Positions 37,733 to 47,132 of a stretch of 64,000 bases of DNA are shown one piece after another. Both the position numbers and the translations under genes were made by a program. Location: positions 1,922,001 to 1,986,000 of the forward strand of contig NZ_CP133083.1 of NCBI RefSeq assembly GCF_030908545.1, read 5' to 3'. Numbering within the stretch: the first letter of the stretch is position 1; each line of letters opens with the position of its first letter. The notes beneath the pieces were generated by a model that made no database searches, was not told where the DNA came from, and saw only the letters and a list, made by a program, of their open reading frames with translations. Source of the DNA: Nitrosomonas sp. sh817 (lineage in GTDB: Bacteria > Pseudomonadota > Gammaproteobacteria > Burkholderiales > Nitrosomonadaceae).

Positions 37733-38428
37733 ATGAAGAAAATATCAGCTAAAAATACCCTAATCGGAATGATTCTCTCATCAGCAATGTTTTCTGGTGC
37801 TGTTTTGGCACAAGGAACAGAGGCTGATAGCACGGTCAAAAAAGCGGAAGCGTATGGTATCGATGATCGCGGCATCGTTGCCAGAAACACAACCGGCCTG
37901 TGCTGGCGGACGGGTTACTGGACTCCGGCCATGGCTATCCATGAATGTGATCCGGATCTGGTTAAAAAACCGGATGAAGTTGCAGCTGCTCCTGCCGCTG
38001 CTGCCGCTGCAGATGCTGCTACCACGGCTCCGGATAAAATAACTTTCTCTGCCGATGCATTATTTGATTTTGATAGCGCAAAACTCAAACCAGCCGGCGC
38101 CCAATCTTTAAACGAATTCGTCGGTGGCATCAGCGATCTCAAATATGATCTGATTATCGCAGTGGGTTACGCTGACCGCATTGGTTCGGAAGAGTACAAC
38201 AGAAACCTGTCGTTGCGCCGTGCAGAAGCAGTTAAAGCTCACCTCGTTTCAAGAGGCATCAGCCCGGATCGCGTGTTTGTCGACGGTAAAGGTGAAGCAA
38301 ATCCAGTCACTGGCAACAGTTGCATCGGCGACAGAAAAACCAAAGCGTTGATCGATTGCCTGGCGCCTGATCGCCGTGTTGAAATTGAGGTTGCCGGAAC
38401 AAGAAGAACGATTAAGGACAGTAATTAA
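37733..38428 (+). CDS. ompA: OmpA-family outer-membrane/peptidoglycan-binding protein
   Basis: A 231-residue protein with a signal peptide ending near VLAQG (residue ~27). A short region with two cysteines (CWRTGYWTPAMAIHEC) precedes an alanine-rich linker. The C-terminal OmpA domain (~residues 100-225) has FDFDSAKLKP and NLSLRRAEAVKAHLVSRG, the peptidoglycan-binding core. There is no N-terminal barrel of classic OmpA size, so it is a short form, common in betaproteobacteria. AAAGGAC precedes the ATG. A terminator follows at 38501. Confidence 0.92.
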   Translation: MKKISAKNTLIGMILSSAMFSGAVLAQGTEADSTVKKAEAYGIDDRGIVARNTTGLCWRTGYWTPAMAIHECDPDLVKKPDEVAAAPAAAAAADAATTAPDKITFSADALFDFDSAKLKPAGAQSLNEFVGGISDLKYDLIIAVGYADRIGSEEYNRNLSLRRAEAVKAHLVSRGISPDRVFVDGKGEANPVTGNSCIGDRKTKALIDCLAPDRRVEIEVAGTRRTIKDSN

Positions 38429-38500
38429 TCAGACTGCTTCAATCACCTTCGTGTGATTGAATGGTTATTACACGAAATATCCTTTTATATTTTTACTTTA

Positions 38501-38527
38501 AAGCCCTGTTGAAATACAGGGCTTTTT
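38501..38527 (+). terminator. Rho-independent terminator behind ompA
   Basis: AAGCCCTGT (38501-38509) pairs with ACAGGGCTT (38516-38524) around a six-base loop, followed by TTT. A second small stem, TTCAATCAC / GTGATTGAA, lies earlier at about 38439-38463. Confidence 0.85.
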
Positions 38528-38548
38528 GTTTTCGCTAGCAATGTTTGC

Positions 38549-39883
38549 ATGAATGATCGGATAGAAATCGACACCCTCATCTCTGCCCGATGGATTATCC
38601 CGGTTGAACCGGCAGACACAATCTTCAATCGCCACGCCATCGCGGTGCATCAAGGAATGATCCGGGATATTCTGCCGCTCCCTGAAGCCAAGCAACGTTA
38701 CCAGCCGCAGCAAACGATAACACTCGCCGATCATGTGCTTATCCCGGGATTAATCAATTTGCACACACACGCCGCCATGACGTTGATGCGCGGGCTTGCC
38801 GACGATTTGCCGCTGATGGAATGGTTACACCGGCACATATGGCCAACAGAAAATCAGCATGTCAATGCACAGTTTGTTCTGGACGGCACGCAGCTCGCCT
38901 GCGCTGAAATGATCAAGGGCGGCATTACCTGCTTCAACGATATGTACATTTTTCCGCAATCCAGCGCGGAAGCCGCTATTAATGCCGGTATGCGTGCGGC
39001 TATCGGCATGGTGGTCATCGATTTTCCAACCGCCTATGCCAGCGATGCCGACGACTATCTCGCAAAAGGCCTTGAGCTGCGTGATCATTATCAAAATCAC
39101 CCGCTGCTGTCTTTCTGCTTTGCGCCCCATGCTCCCTATACCGTCAGTGATAAAACATTCAATCGCATCCTGACCTACGCCGAGCAATTGGATGCGCCAA
39201 TTCACACGCATTTGCACGAAACCGAAGATGAGATCCGCATGAGTCTGGAATCAACCGGCATACGGCCGATTGAACGCCTGCGCCATCTCGGACTGCTCGG
39301 CCCGAATTTGATTGCCGTCCACATGACGCATCTGACCGACTATGAAATTAAGCTGATGCATCAACATGACTGTAATATCGTTCATTGCCCGTCATCGAAT
39401 ATGAAGCTTGCCAGCGGCTTTTCCCCGGTTGCCGCGTTATTGAATCAGGACATCAATGTCGGCCTCGGCACCGATGGCGCGGCCAGCAACAATCGCTTGG
39501 ATATGTTTGAAGAAATGCGGCTAGCGGCATTGCTGGCAAAAATCACCAATCGCCGGGCCGATACCCTGCCCGCTCACCAAGTTTTGCGAATGGCCACTTT
39601 GAATGGCGCAAGATCGCTCGGACTGGAAAGCATCACCGGATCGCTGGTTAGCGGCAAAGCCGCCGATATCACAGCCGTCAATTTTTCCGATCTCAACCTC
39701 ACCCCTTGTTACGATCCAGTTTCCCATTTAATCTACACCGCAGGACGCGAGCACGTGAGTCACGTTTGGGTAAATGGTAAAATGCTGCTGGACGACGGCG
39801 AATTGACGACACTCAGCCCATCGGAACTCAAATACCGCGCAACTTTCTGGCAAGAGCGTATCGCAAATTCAGAAAAACAATAA
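38549..39883 (+). CDS. mtaD: TRZ/ATZ-family amidohydrolase (MTA/SAH deaminase type)
   Basis: A 444-residue amidohydrolase. Metal ligands are seen in GLINLHTHAAMTLMRG, HTHLHET and the Asp of GTDGAASNNRLDMFEEMR. The family deaminates 5'-methylthioadenosine or S-adenosylhomocysteine, or hydrolyses s-triazines; MTA/SAH deaminase is the likely role in a housekeeping setting. It is the first gene of a group with ubiG (12 bases) and gph. SAH produced by UbiG may link them, though that is inference. The ribosome site is weak. Confidence 0.85.
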   Translation: MNDRIEIDTLISARWIIPVEPADTIFNRHAIAVHQGMIRDILPLPEAKQRYQPQQTITLADHVLIPGLINLHTHAAMTLMRGLADDLPLMEWLHRHIWPTENQHVNAQFVLDGTQLACAEMIKGGITCFNDMYIFPQSSAEAAINAGMRAAIGMVVIDFPTAYASDADDYLAKGLELRDHYQNHPLLSFCFAPHAPYTVSDKTFNRILTYAEQLDAPIHTHLHETEDEIRMSLESTGIRPIERLRHLGLLGPNLIAVHMTHLTDYEIKLMHQHDCNIVHCPSSNMKLASGFSPVAALLNQDINVGLGTDGAASNNRLDMFEEMRLAALLAKITNRRADTLPAHQVLRMATLNGARSLGLESITGSLVSGKAADITAVNFSDLNLTPCYDPVSHLIYTAGREHVSHVWVNGKMLLDDGELTTLSPSELKYRATFWQERIANSEKQ

Positions 39884-39895
39884 AGGAAACTATTT

Positions 39896-40603
39896 ATGGA
39901 AAATGACGGCATCAATGCAGATCCGCTCGAACTGGAAAAATTCAGCCAACTCGCGCACCGCTGGTGGGATCCCAACAGCGAATTCAAACCGCTGCATGAA
40001 ATCAATCCGTTGCGTCTCAACTACATCAATGACCTGGCTGGCGGATTGACTGGCAAAACCGTATTGGATGTCGGCTGCGGCGGCGGCATTTTATCCGAAG
40101 GCATGGCCTCGATGGGCGCGCATGTCACCGGTATCGACCTCAGCGACAAGGCGTTGAAAGTCGCAAAATTGCATCTGCTCGAAAGCGGGCATCGCGTTGA
40201 TTACCGCAAGATCACCGTGGAATCGCTGGCAAAAGAACAACCGCAACATTACGATGTGGTCACTTGCATGGAGATGCTCGAACATGTGCCGGACCCGATG
40301 AGCGTGATCCGCTCCTGCGCGCAGTTGGCGAAGCCTGGCGGCTGGATTTTCTTTTCGACCATCAATCGTAATCCGAAAGCCTATTTGTTCGCTATCATCG
40401 GCGCCGAATACATTCTTAAACTGTTGCCACGCGGCACGCACGAATACGCCAAATTCATCAAACCGTCCGAACTCGCCCGCATGGCCCGCAACGCCGGTCT
40501 AACCGGTGAACAACTGATCGGCATGACGTACAACCCGATCACCAAAATCTATGCGCTGGAACACGATACCGACGTCAACTACATCATGGCGTATCGCAGC
40601 TAA
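39896..40603 (+). CDS. ubiG: Ubiquinone biosynthesis O-methyltransferase
   Basis: A 235-residue SAM-dependent methyltransferase that carries out both O-methylations of ubiquinone synthesis. The family start [20 protein letters not shown] and the SAM motif [16 protein letters not shown] are clear, and [14 protein letters not shown] marks motif II. An AAAGGAA site supports ATG 39896. It sits between mtaD and gph, a conserved order. Confidence 0.95.
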   Translation: MENDGINADPLELEKFSQLAHRWWDPNSEFKPLHEINPLRLNYINDLAGGLTGKTVLDVGCGGGILSEGMASMGAHVTGIDLSDKALKVAKLHLLESGHRVDYRKITVESLAKEQPQHYDVVTCMEMLEHVPDPMSVIRSCAQLAKPGGWIFFSTINRNPKAYLFAIIGAEYILKLLPRGTHEYAKFIKPSELARMARNAGLTGEQLIGMTYNPITKIYALEHDTDVNYIMAYRS

Positions 40604-40647
40604 TCCGCGTCCGGCTCCCATTAATTTAGCAATAACCTGCTCTGATT

Positions 40648-41295
40648 ATGATTAAAGCCGTACTCTTCGATTTCGACGGCACCCTCGCCGATACCGCACT
40701 CGATCTCGGTCATGCGTTGAACCGGCAGCGTACCGCGCGCGGTTTGCCCGAGCTATCCATCGCCGAGATCCGCCCGCTGGCTTCCGCCGGATCCCGCGGC
40801 TTGCTGGGGCTGGGTTTCAACATCAAGCCGGGCGACCATGGCTATGAATCGATGCGTGACGAATTCCTCGATTTTTATACGGAACGCCTCTGCCATGACA
40901 CCTGTCTGTTTCCCGGCGTCGATGCGCTGCTCATTCAATTGGAGAAACGCAGCCTGCCATGGGGCATCGTCACCAACAAACCGGCACGGTTCGCGCATCC
41001 GCTCATTCATGAGCTTGGCCTAGCGCAACGCGTCGCCTGTATCATTTGCGGCGACGAAATAGCCAACACCAAGCCACACCCGGAACCGCTGCTGACCGCC
41101 AGCCGCAAAATCGATATCGCTCCCGCACACTGCATCTATCTGGGCGACGACATTCGCGACGTGCAAGCCAGCCTCGCCGCCGGCATGCAACCGGTCGTGG
41201 CTCGCTATGGATACCTTGGCAACGAACAACCGCCGGAAGCTTGGGGCGCGCGCCATCTGATCGACCACCCCGAAGAACTGCTGGTTTATCTCTAA
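40648..41295 (+). CDS. gph: Phosphoglycolate phosphatase (HAD family)
   Basis: A 215-residue HAD hydrolase. Motif I FDFDGTLADTALDLG at residues 7-21, motif II GIVTNKPA and motif IV YLGDDIRDV are present. It dephosphorylates 2-phosphoglycolate, which arises from Rubisco oxygenation or DNA repair; the former fits an autotroph. The ubiG-gph link is common in betaproteobacteria. Confidence 0.92.
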   Translation: MIKAVLFDFDGTLADTALDLGHALNRQRTARGLPELSIAEIRPLASAGSRGLLGLGFNIKPGDHGYESMRDEFLDFYTERLCHDTCLFPGVDALLIQLEKRSLPWGIVTNKPARFAHPLIHELGLAQRVACIICGDEIANTKPHPEPLLTASRKIDIAPAHCIYLGDDIRDVQASLAAGMQPVVARYGYLGNEQPPEAWGARHLIDHPEELLVYL

Positions 41296-41338
41296 GGAAG
41301 CGTACGCTATTTCTGTTAAAATAACCGGCGCATAGGAC

Positions 41339-41366
41339 TTGAACTTTTCATTTTCATCACTATCTA
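41339..41366 (+). promoter_or_regulatory. Probable ssrA promoter
   Basis: TTGAAC (41339-41344) and TATCTA (41361-41366) are separated by 16 bases and lie 22 bases before the mature tmRNA 5' end, leaving room for a short leader removed by RNase P. Confidence 0.5.
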
Positions 41367-41387
41367 TGCACTACCAAAACGAATACC

Positions 41388-41747
41388 GGGGACGATCTGG
41401 TTTCGACGTGGGTTGCAAAGCAGAGTAGGGCATACCGAGGATCAGATTACCTCGTAAATCCATCTGAAAACTATAGTCGCAAACGACGAAAACTACGCTT
41501 TAGCCGCTTAATCGGCTAGCCTCTGCACCGGTGGGCCTCAACGCCGGGTCTGGCAACAGACAGCAGAGTCACTAACGAGGATCGCGTTTTATAGGGTCAC
41601 TTTATAAAACGTTAAACGCAAGGTGACTCGCCTGTCATCAGCCCGCCGGTTGGCGGATGCCAGGTCAAATTAAATAACATGGCTAAGTATGTAGAACTGC
41701 CTGTAGAGGGCTTGCGGACGCGGGTTCGATTCCCGCCGTCTCCACCA
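41388..41747 (+). ncRNA. ssrA: Transfer-messenger RNA (tmRNA)
   Basis: A 360-base tmRNA. The 5' end GGGGACGATCTGG pairs with the 3' acceptor end, which closes with GTCTCCACCA. The T-arm GGGTTCGATTCCC is intact. The tag frame begins at 41479 and reads ANDENYALAA, then TAA at 41509-41511. It rescues stalled ribosomes with SmpB. The 3' end is the likely attachment site of the island that follows; it is still a complete tmRNA after integration. Confidence 0.97.
41725..41747 (+). other. Probable island attachment site (attL) in the 3' end of ssrA
   Basis: P4-type integrases often recombine at the 3' end of tRNA or tmRNA genes and leave a duplicated 3' end at the far junction. The integrase gene starts 165 bases further on, in the same direction. 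I found no second copy of this 3' end in the window, so attR lies beyond 64000. Confidence 0.55.
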
Positions 41748-41782
41748 TTTTACCATCCAACAATATTCAATCGCATCTAATA

Positions 41783-41805
41783 AACCCGTGTAATATCGGG
41801 TTTTT
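41783..41805 (+). terminator. Terminator behind ssrA
   Basis: AACCCG and CGGGTT pair around an eight-base loop, followed by a T run. It lies between the tmRNA 3' end and the integrase gene. Confidence 0.75.
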
Positions 41806-41911
41806 CATTGAATAATTGTCCAAAATAGTCTAACCAAGTGTATTGACATCCAGGGGCAAGTGGGGGCAACATTGGGGATAACTGAATTGTCTCAACAAGG
41901 AGTTGCCCCAG

Positions 41912-43123
41912 ATGCCTCTAACCGATACAGCAATTCGAAATATAAAGGCTGGCGTTAAATCCATTAAGTTATTTGACGAACGGGGATTATATTTAGAAGT
42001 CTCTCCCAAAGGTGGAAAATGGTGGCGCCTAAAATATCGCTTCGATAATAAGGAAAAAAGAATTTCACTGGGTGTTTATCCAGATATAAGTTTGAAGGAT
42101 GCTCGAGATCGTCGAGACGAAGCTCGCAAGCTACTCGCTAACGGTGTTGATCCAAGTGAAAATCGTAAAGCGATAAAATCCACAAGAATGGATCGAGCAG
42201 CAAATAGCTTTGAAGTAGTAGGACGAGAATGGTTTGTCAAATATTCGCCTACTTGGGTATCAAATCATGGCGATCGGATTATTCGTCGTTTTGAGCGAGA
42301 TATTTTTCCCTGGATTGGCGGGAGACCAATTGCAGAAATAACCGCTCCCGAGCTACTCAGCGTAATTCGTCGCATTGAAAGCCGTGGTGCGCTGGAAACT
42401 GCACATAGAGCATTGAGCAATTGCAGCCAAGTTTTTCGCTATGCAGTTGCAACTGGACGCGCCGAACGTGATCCGTCTGGAGATCTTCGTGGCGCATTAC
42501 CGCCAGTCAAAGGCACACACTTTGCTGCAACCACTGAACCCAAAAGAGTAGCTGAAATTTTGCGTGCAATGGATGGTTATGAGGGCACTCTGACGGTTCG
42601 CTGCGCCTTACGCCTTGCTCCACTGGTTTTTGTCCGACCTGGTGAATTGCGTAATGCTGAATGGGCTAATATCGATTTTGAAACCGCAGAATGGCGTTAC
42701 CTTGTTACTAAGACTAGTACACAACATATCGTCCCACTTTCTCGTCAAGCTGTGGAAATATTACTAGAACTCCAACCACTTACCGGCAATAGTCGTTTTG
42801 TTTTCCCAAGTGCACGCAGTCACCACCGCCCCATGAGTGATAACGCAATTCTTGCAGCTATGCGTCGCCTTGGTATTGATAAAGAAGAAATGAGTGGACA
42901 TGGCTTTCGAGCAGTTGCACGAACTATTCTTGATGAGGTTTTGGGTGTACGACCTGATTTTATTGAACACCAACTAGCTCATGCGGTACGTGACCCTAAT
43001 GGGCGCGCTTATAATCGCACAGCTCATTTACCGGAACGAAGAAAAATGATGCAGCAATGGGCAGATTATCTTGACAAGCTAAAAGTTGGAGCAGAAATAA
43101 TTCCTATACATAAAAATGCCTAA
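41912..43123 (+). CDS. P4-type tyrosine recombinase (island integrase)
   Basis: A 403-residue integrase with the P4-class N-terminal arm-binding domain (LTDTAIRNIKAG, GLYLEVSPKGGKWWRLKYR, KRISLGVYPDISLKDARDRR). The catalytic domain shows RPGELR, HGFRAVARTIL and the terminal Tyr in AYNR. I choose ATG 41912, because AAGGAG at 41897-41902 fits it; an in-frame TTG at 41903 is too close to that site. It inserts and excises the island at ssrA. The gene appears intact. Confidence 0.93.
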   Translation: MPLTDTAIRNIKAGVKSIKLFDERGLYLEVSPKGGKWWRLKYRFDNKEKRISLGVYPDISLKDARDRRDEARKLLANGVDPSENRKAIKSTRMDRAANSFEVVGREWFVKYSPTWVSNHGDRIIRRFERDIFPWIGGRPIAEITAPELLSVIRRIESRGALETAHRALSNCSQVFRYAVATGRAERDPSGDLRGALPPVKGTHFAATTEPKRVAEILRAMDGYEGTLTVRCALRLAPLVFVRPGELRNAEWANIDFETAEWRYLVTKTSTQHIVPLSRQAVEILLELQPLTGNSRFVFPSARSHHRPMSDNAILAAMRRLGIDKEEMSGHGFRAVARTILDEVLGVRPDFIEHQLAHAVRDPNGRAYNRTAHLPERRKMMQQWADYLDKLKVGAEIIPIHKNA

Positions 43124-43265
43124 TGCGCTATACAACAGATTATTACAACCAGACCGACCGAAACTATACACGAAAGATATACCTCCAGCCAAAGCAGAAT
43201 ATTAGTCTAGCTTTGTATCCAAAATTAGCTGATCACCACAAATCGCATTGGTTAAATCTTCGAGA

Positions 43266-43288
43266 ATTCCCCGGCAGAACCGGGGAAT
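43266..43288. terminator. Hairpin between convergent integrase and Gp2-like genes
   Basis: ATTCCCCGG and CCGGGGAAT form a perfect 9-bp stem with a five-base loop. No long T run follows on either strand. Its position between convergent genes suggests a two-way terminator. Confidence 0.5.
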
Positions 43289-43364
43289 GACTGCCTTAAT
43301 CCTTTCCGAAGTAATCTTTAGAACTTACATTTAAAGTTACAACAGAAAAAATCACCATATAAAA

Positions 43365-44618
43365 TTAAATTGAATTATTAAATCTTTGCGATACTGGAGA
43401 TCTCAATTGATTCGAGACAGATCCATTTGGAATTTCCTGTGTTTTTTCAATAACACTAGGTAAATTGGTATTTTGCTCTATATTTCGTGGCCTTCCTCGC
43501 TTAGGAAAAGTCAATTTGGGCATTTCACCTCTACGAAGCAATTTTGTTTTAGGGTTAGCTACGGGCTTAATAAACTGCTCGACTTTGCACATATATGTTA
43601 CAACCTTGTTGCATAAGTGATTGATCGTTTCTTCGTCGTGCGCGTGAATTTCACCAATTCCTAATTGGCCTATGTCTTTATATTGCTTTTTGTTGGCGTT
43701 AACGTTCCAGTAGTGACCTTTTCCGTCCGTAATCCGATCAACCCAATATCGACCAATCTGTTCTGCCAAATAAACATCGGCATTGGCTCTACGCTCAGAT
43801 GAGAAGAAAAATAATACATGGACGTGAAAACCTTTGCATAATCCATATTCAATTTTCTCCACATGGCCAAGTAGACCCTTGAACAACTTTGGTTTATGGC
43901 GCATATTGGTATGAAGATGCTTAAGATCTTGAATTAGATCTTTTAGGCTAACCTGAGTGTCGTCTTTATAAGATAAATCAATTCTGATGGCGTTGATCGG
44001 TGTTTTTGCAGCAAAAAGGCTTCTGACATACTTGCAATATTCTTTCACATTTCTTTCTGCCGCTTTTCTTGCATCAAGAACTTTCTTTCTGGTTTTGGGT
44101 TCCCGCAACCGTAACCATAAATCTTTAAAAAAATCATTTATGAATACTCGAGCTCGTTCACCGTTTTCTTCACCATATTGATCATAATAAAATCCAGGCA
44201 AACCGCAAAAATCGGATAAGAAAAACTCATCAAGTCCAAAACTACGGTCTCGACAAAGCGCTCTAAAAATTTCTGTATGTATACTGAATTCATACTCTTT
44301 TGAAAGTCGGCTCATCAGATAAGCAAAATCTGGAAAAATCCTTACAAAATCTCCCTGCCAAGAGTCGACATAATTCTGATATTCAGTATATGCTTTTCTA
44401 CTTTTTATCTTGTCATTGCATTTTGCGACAATGGATTTTTTTATTACTTCCTGACAATCTCTTTGGGTAGCCAATATGTCCAATAAGCTTTCCAATGAAT
44501 AAAACAGATTAACATCCTCTCCAGTAAAATCGGATACTGTGCGTGTCTCTTCATCTGTTGTAAATCTCAAGAGCCCTTTAAGCAGTATTGCTTTATCTTC
44601 ATCACTTAGTTTTTTCAT
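43365..44618 (-). CDS. Inovirus Gp2 / YagK-YfjJ family protein (probable replication initiator)
   Basis: A 417-residue protein, very AT-rich. The C-terminal half matches the YagK/YfjJ domain: an HVH motif in GFHVHVLFFFS, the segment QIGRYWVDRITDGKGHYWN, and a late Tyr in KVVTYMCKVEQF. HUH-type replication initiators have the same His pair followed by a catalytic Tyr, so a nicking role in island replication is plausible but unproven. The start at ATG 44618 (MKKLSDEDKA) has an AGAGGT site. The family is common on P4-like islands beside AlpA. Confidence 0.75.
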   Translation of the reverse strand: MKKLSDEDKAILLKGLLRFTTDEETRTVSDFTGEDVNLFYSLESLLDILATQRDCQEVIKKSIVAKCNDKIKSRKAYTEYQNYVDSWQGDFVRIFPDFAYLMSRLSKEYEFSIHTEIFRALCRDRSFGLDEFFLSDFCGLPGFYYDQYGEENGERARVFINDFFKDLWLRLREPKTRKKVLDARKAAERNVKEYCKYVRSLFAAKTPINAIRIDLSYKDDTQVSLKDLIQDLKHLHTNMRHKPKLFKGLLGHVEKIEYGLCKGFHVHVLFFFSSERRANADVYLAEQIGRYWVDRITDGKGHYWNVNANKKQYKDIGQLGIGEIHAHDEETINHLCNKVVTYMCKVEQFIKPVANPKTKLLRRGEMPKLTFPKRGRPRNIEQNTNLPSVIEKTQEIPNGSVSNQLRSPVSQRFNNSI

Positions 44619-45007
44619 ATTACCTCTATTTGTTTTTACTTTAATAGAGCTTAGAGATTTCAATGATATTCACAATAAAAATCAATAGAATATATTTTTA
44701 GTTTTTCTATTTTCTAAGTTTTATGAATAAATCATTGGATTTTCATTAAGTTTTGTCATTAAGTATGAGCTTAACAACCTGTAACCAATCGATTGGTAGT
44801 TCTTGTTCCAATACTATGGAGCAGTAGCTTATCTTAAGTTATAACACTCTAATTAATAACATATAAATGCATAATCCTCAGCTTAAGAAATCCCTAAGCG
44901 TTCCTGTGTTGTATGTAATCAATTTCCTTTAATACCAAGATCAAAAAAATTGATGCAATGTACGGAGTTATCCCATCAGCCTTGATAGGCTGGTGGGATT
45001 TACAGCG
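44619..45007. other. AT-rich gap between Gp2-like gene and alpA
   Basis: Strongly AT-rich. The only structured element is the hairpin TCCCATCAGCC (44971-44981) / GGCTGGTGGGA (44988-44998), with one G-T pair, just behind the alpA stop, which probably ends that transcript. No ORF is supported. Confidence 0.45.
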
Positions 45008-45247
45008 CTAGTTTTGTCTATTTTCGCGTGCGTTTATGCGCGATGATATCCACTGCTCAATTTCAGATAGCGACCACGCCACTCCACCTCGAATTTCTGA
45101 AGAAAGAGGAACCGGCCTTGGGAAAGACGCGTCAAAGTATTTTGATTTGCTATTTATTTTTAGATATACAGTGCTTCTACTAAGTCCCGTGCGATGCAAA
45201 ACGGCGGGAAGTCGTAAAAGTATATTATTTGTATTTTTTTCAATCAT
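45008..45247 (-). CDS. AlpA-family phage/island regulator
   Basis: A 79-residue DNA-binding protein. The AlpA/MerR-like helix-turn-helix is clear: RLPAVLHRTGLSRSTVYLKI, then a FPRPVPLSSEIRGGVAWSLSEIEQWI wing. AlpA proteins switch on excision and integrase genes of P4-like islands. It is preceded by a long gene-free region that should hold its promoter. Confidence 0.85.
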   Translation of the reverse strand: MIEKNTNNILLRLPAVLHRTGLSRSTVYLKINSKSKYFDASFPRPVPLSSEIRGGVAWSLSEIEQWISSRINARENRQN

Positions 45248-45870
45248 AAAATCAAGAATCCTCCAAAGAGGCTAAGAGCTTAATTTATGTTCAAGGCACG
45301 AAAGCTCTTGAGCCAAGTTGATAAGTTAATTAGATCTAAAAAATTCGATATATAGGGTAATAGGGTAGTAAGCTGAAGAATTTGCTAAGTATGCAAATAA
45401 ACTACCGATAAGATGTTGCAACTAATGAATGCTGCTTTTAGCTTTTTCATTATTTGCACTTGTAGATGATAGCTTGTGATTTTTTTATCACTGCTATTTT
45501 GGATCGCTGTGATTTTCTTTGTCACAACGTATCTGGTATATGTAGTTCGTTTTTGAAGGACGAACCTTAGTCAATTTCTGTATGAAGCAATTTGTAATGT
45601 ATATGTTTATCTATAGATACACCCTTTAAAAACTATGACATGTTAAATTCTACAAAAGATACAATTTACTGTCAATGAATTTTGAGCGGGTTTTAGTTAA
45701 CAATCAGTTCGACTAATGACATCTAAACTTAACCTTCAATTTGTAATCTGTCACTAAATTAAAACCTGATTTCTGATTCAATGATAACCTCAGAAATCAG
45801 ATTTCATTATTTGTTTTTCTGGCTGAAAATAGGAAAATTCTTTAAAAAATAAAATACATTCTAATCAGTA

Positions 45871-45927
45871 AATAACACTCAACTCTGCACATCAATAATA
45901 CCCTAATAACACTTAACGCTGTACATC
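45871..45927. repeat. Two iteron-like direct repeats
   Basis: Units at 45871-45893 and 45905-45927 agree at 20 of 23 positions (both start AATAACACT and end ACATC) and are spaced 34 bases apart. This could be a binding site pair for a replication or regulatory protein. Confidence 0.5.
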
Positions 45928-46121
45928 CCCTTTTTTTGTATATCAGATTAAATCAGCATGATTTTTCTTTTGACTGATAACAAAAATGAGATGTCAATTA
46001 AATTGGATTCCAAGCAAATCACTGATCGAAAATTAGTCACATATTTTTAAAATTTTGGGAAATCAGAACAGAAACTTTATATAAGTTAGGGGTTAAATAA
46101 AAATTACCTTTTACACTATTC

Positions 46122-46149
46122 CAACATCGGATTTTGTAATCCGATGTTG
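46122..46149 (-). terminator. Strong hairpin behind the RDF-like gene
   Basis: A perfect 12-bp stem CAACATCGGATT / AATCCGATGTTG with a TTGT loop, 33 bases past the stop of the leftward operon. It has no long T run, so it may be Rho-assisted or act on both strands. Confidence 0.6.
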
Positions 46150-46182
46150 CTTCAAAACATACTTTGCTCTACTGTTTTACTT

Positions 46183-47085
46183 CTATGTTGACGCTTCAGA
46201 TAAATTGAGCTGCTCCATTTTTTTGCCTAATTTGGTTGCCAAATCGCGCTTGTTCTCCGATTTATCCCGATCATCTGCGGGAATGTCGTAAGAATAAAAC
46301 TCCTCAACCACAGCAACGCCTTCTTCCTCAGAATCCTCGAATGCCCCATTCTCAAACCCCAATTTAGCCGCTTCGTCCAAAGCAACTTGATTAAAACCCG
46401 ATGCTTTCCGTTCATCGGCAAGTGTTCTGGCTTTGGCGATGGACTCAGCCATAGTCATGCCTGTTCTGATCGTCAGATCAACATAATAGATCGGTGCTCG
46501 GTGCGATTGAGTGGTCGATTTTCCGCGCAGGCGAAGTTCCAGTGGTAATGTTGAAAGCAAATCGCCCGATGCCGCAGCAAAGTAACGCAATCGGGTGGAT
46601 AGCGTGCGGATACTGTTAAATCCCGTAGTGCGAAACACAAAGCTGCCCAATTCATCCTCATCATCGATACGAACATTCAACCGGCCATAAGGCTTGCAAT
46701 TGCCGCTCTTAGCCAGCTCGCACGATTCCGGCGCTGCACAAGGAAATGATTGAATACCCGTATTAGTTGCCCGTCGGCATGTATCACCATTGCCAACACA
46801 GACAGGTCTGCCGGTTTGCCGGTCGAACATCGTGTAATTGGCGCGTAAATTGAGATCCGGATCATTAAACAGCAGCCTTATCGGAATATTGCGCAACTTG
46901 TTACCGTGTTCTTTACGCAGGGTTTCGTTCAATGGATGATTGATCCAGCCGTCCTTGTTTTGTATTTGGCTGGTAATCGTGAATTCATCGTCTTTTTCAG
47001 GCAATCGTTTACCGTTCTTTTCTACGACTTTACCGATAGTTATCCGTCCAATCACTGGCGGTGTTAATGCAAGTCCTTTGAGCAT
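46183..47085 (-). CDS. RDF-like / metal-binding island protein
   Basis: A 300-residue protein. A cysteine cluster near residues 95-130 (CVGNGDTC, then C-A-A-P-E-S-C and NCKPYGR) suggests metal binding. From memory, proteins of this layout, annotated as recombination directionality factor or metal-binding hydrolase, travel with YqaJ and DUF932 genes on plasmids and integrative elements; the same trio is seen here. The Glu-rich segment DSEEEGVAVVEE lies near the C-terminus. The exact role is uncertain. Confidence 0.65.
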   Translation of the reverse strand: MLKGLALTPPVIGRITIGKVVEKNGKRLPEKDDEFTITSQIQNKDGWINHPLNETLRKEHGNKLRNIPIRLLFNDPDLNLRANYTMFDRQTGRPVCVGNGDTCRRATNTGIQSFPCAAPESCELAKSGNCKPYGRLNVRIDDEDELGSFVFRTTGFNSIRTLSTRLRYFAAASGDLLSTLPLELRLRGKSTTQSHRAPIYYVDLTIRTGMTMAESIAKARTLADERKASGFNQVALDEAAKLGFENGAFEDSEEEGVAVVEEFYSYDIPADDRDKSENKRDLATKLGKKMEQLNLSEAST

Positions 47086-47132
47086 GATGGTTCCTTTCTA
47101 TAGCACAATATAGCAGTTAGTTTTAGGGGAAT

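Larger units (their letters stand above)
45248..46182. other. 935-base AT-rich gene-free region, possible origin or control region
   Basis: No ORF with a ribosome site on either strand. It contains the direct repeats at 45871-45927, several runs of T or A, and the strong hairpin at 46122-46149. Together with the Gp2-like gene downstream on the same strand, this is where I would look for an island replication origin; that is inference only. Confidence 0.4.

Noticed and set aside
45036..45275. Plus-strand frame opposite alpA
   Set aside because: The minus-strand AlpA match is clear; the opposite frame has no ribosome site and no family features.
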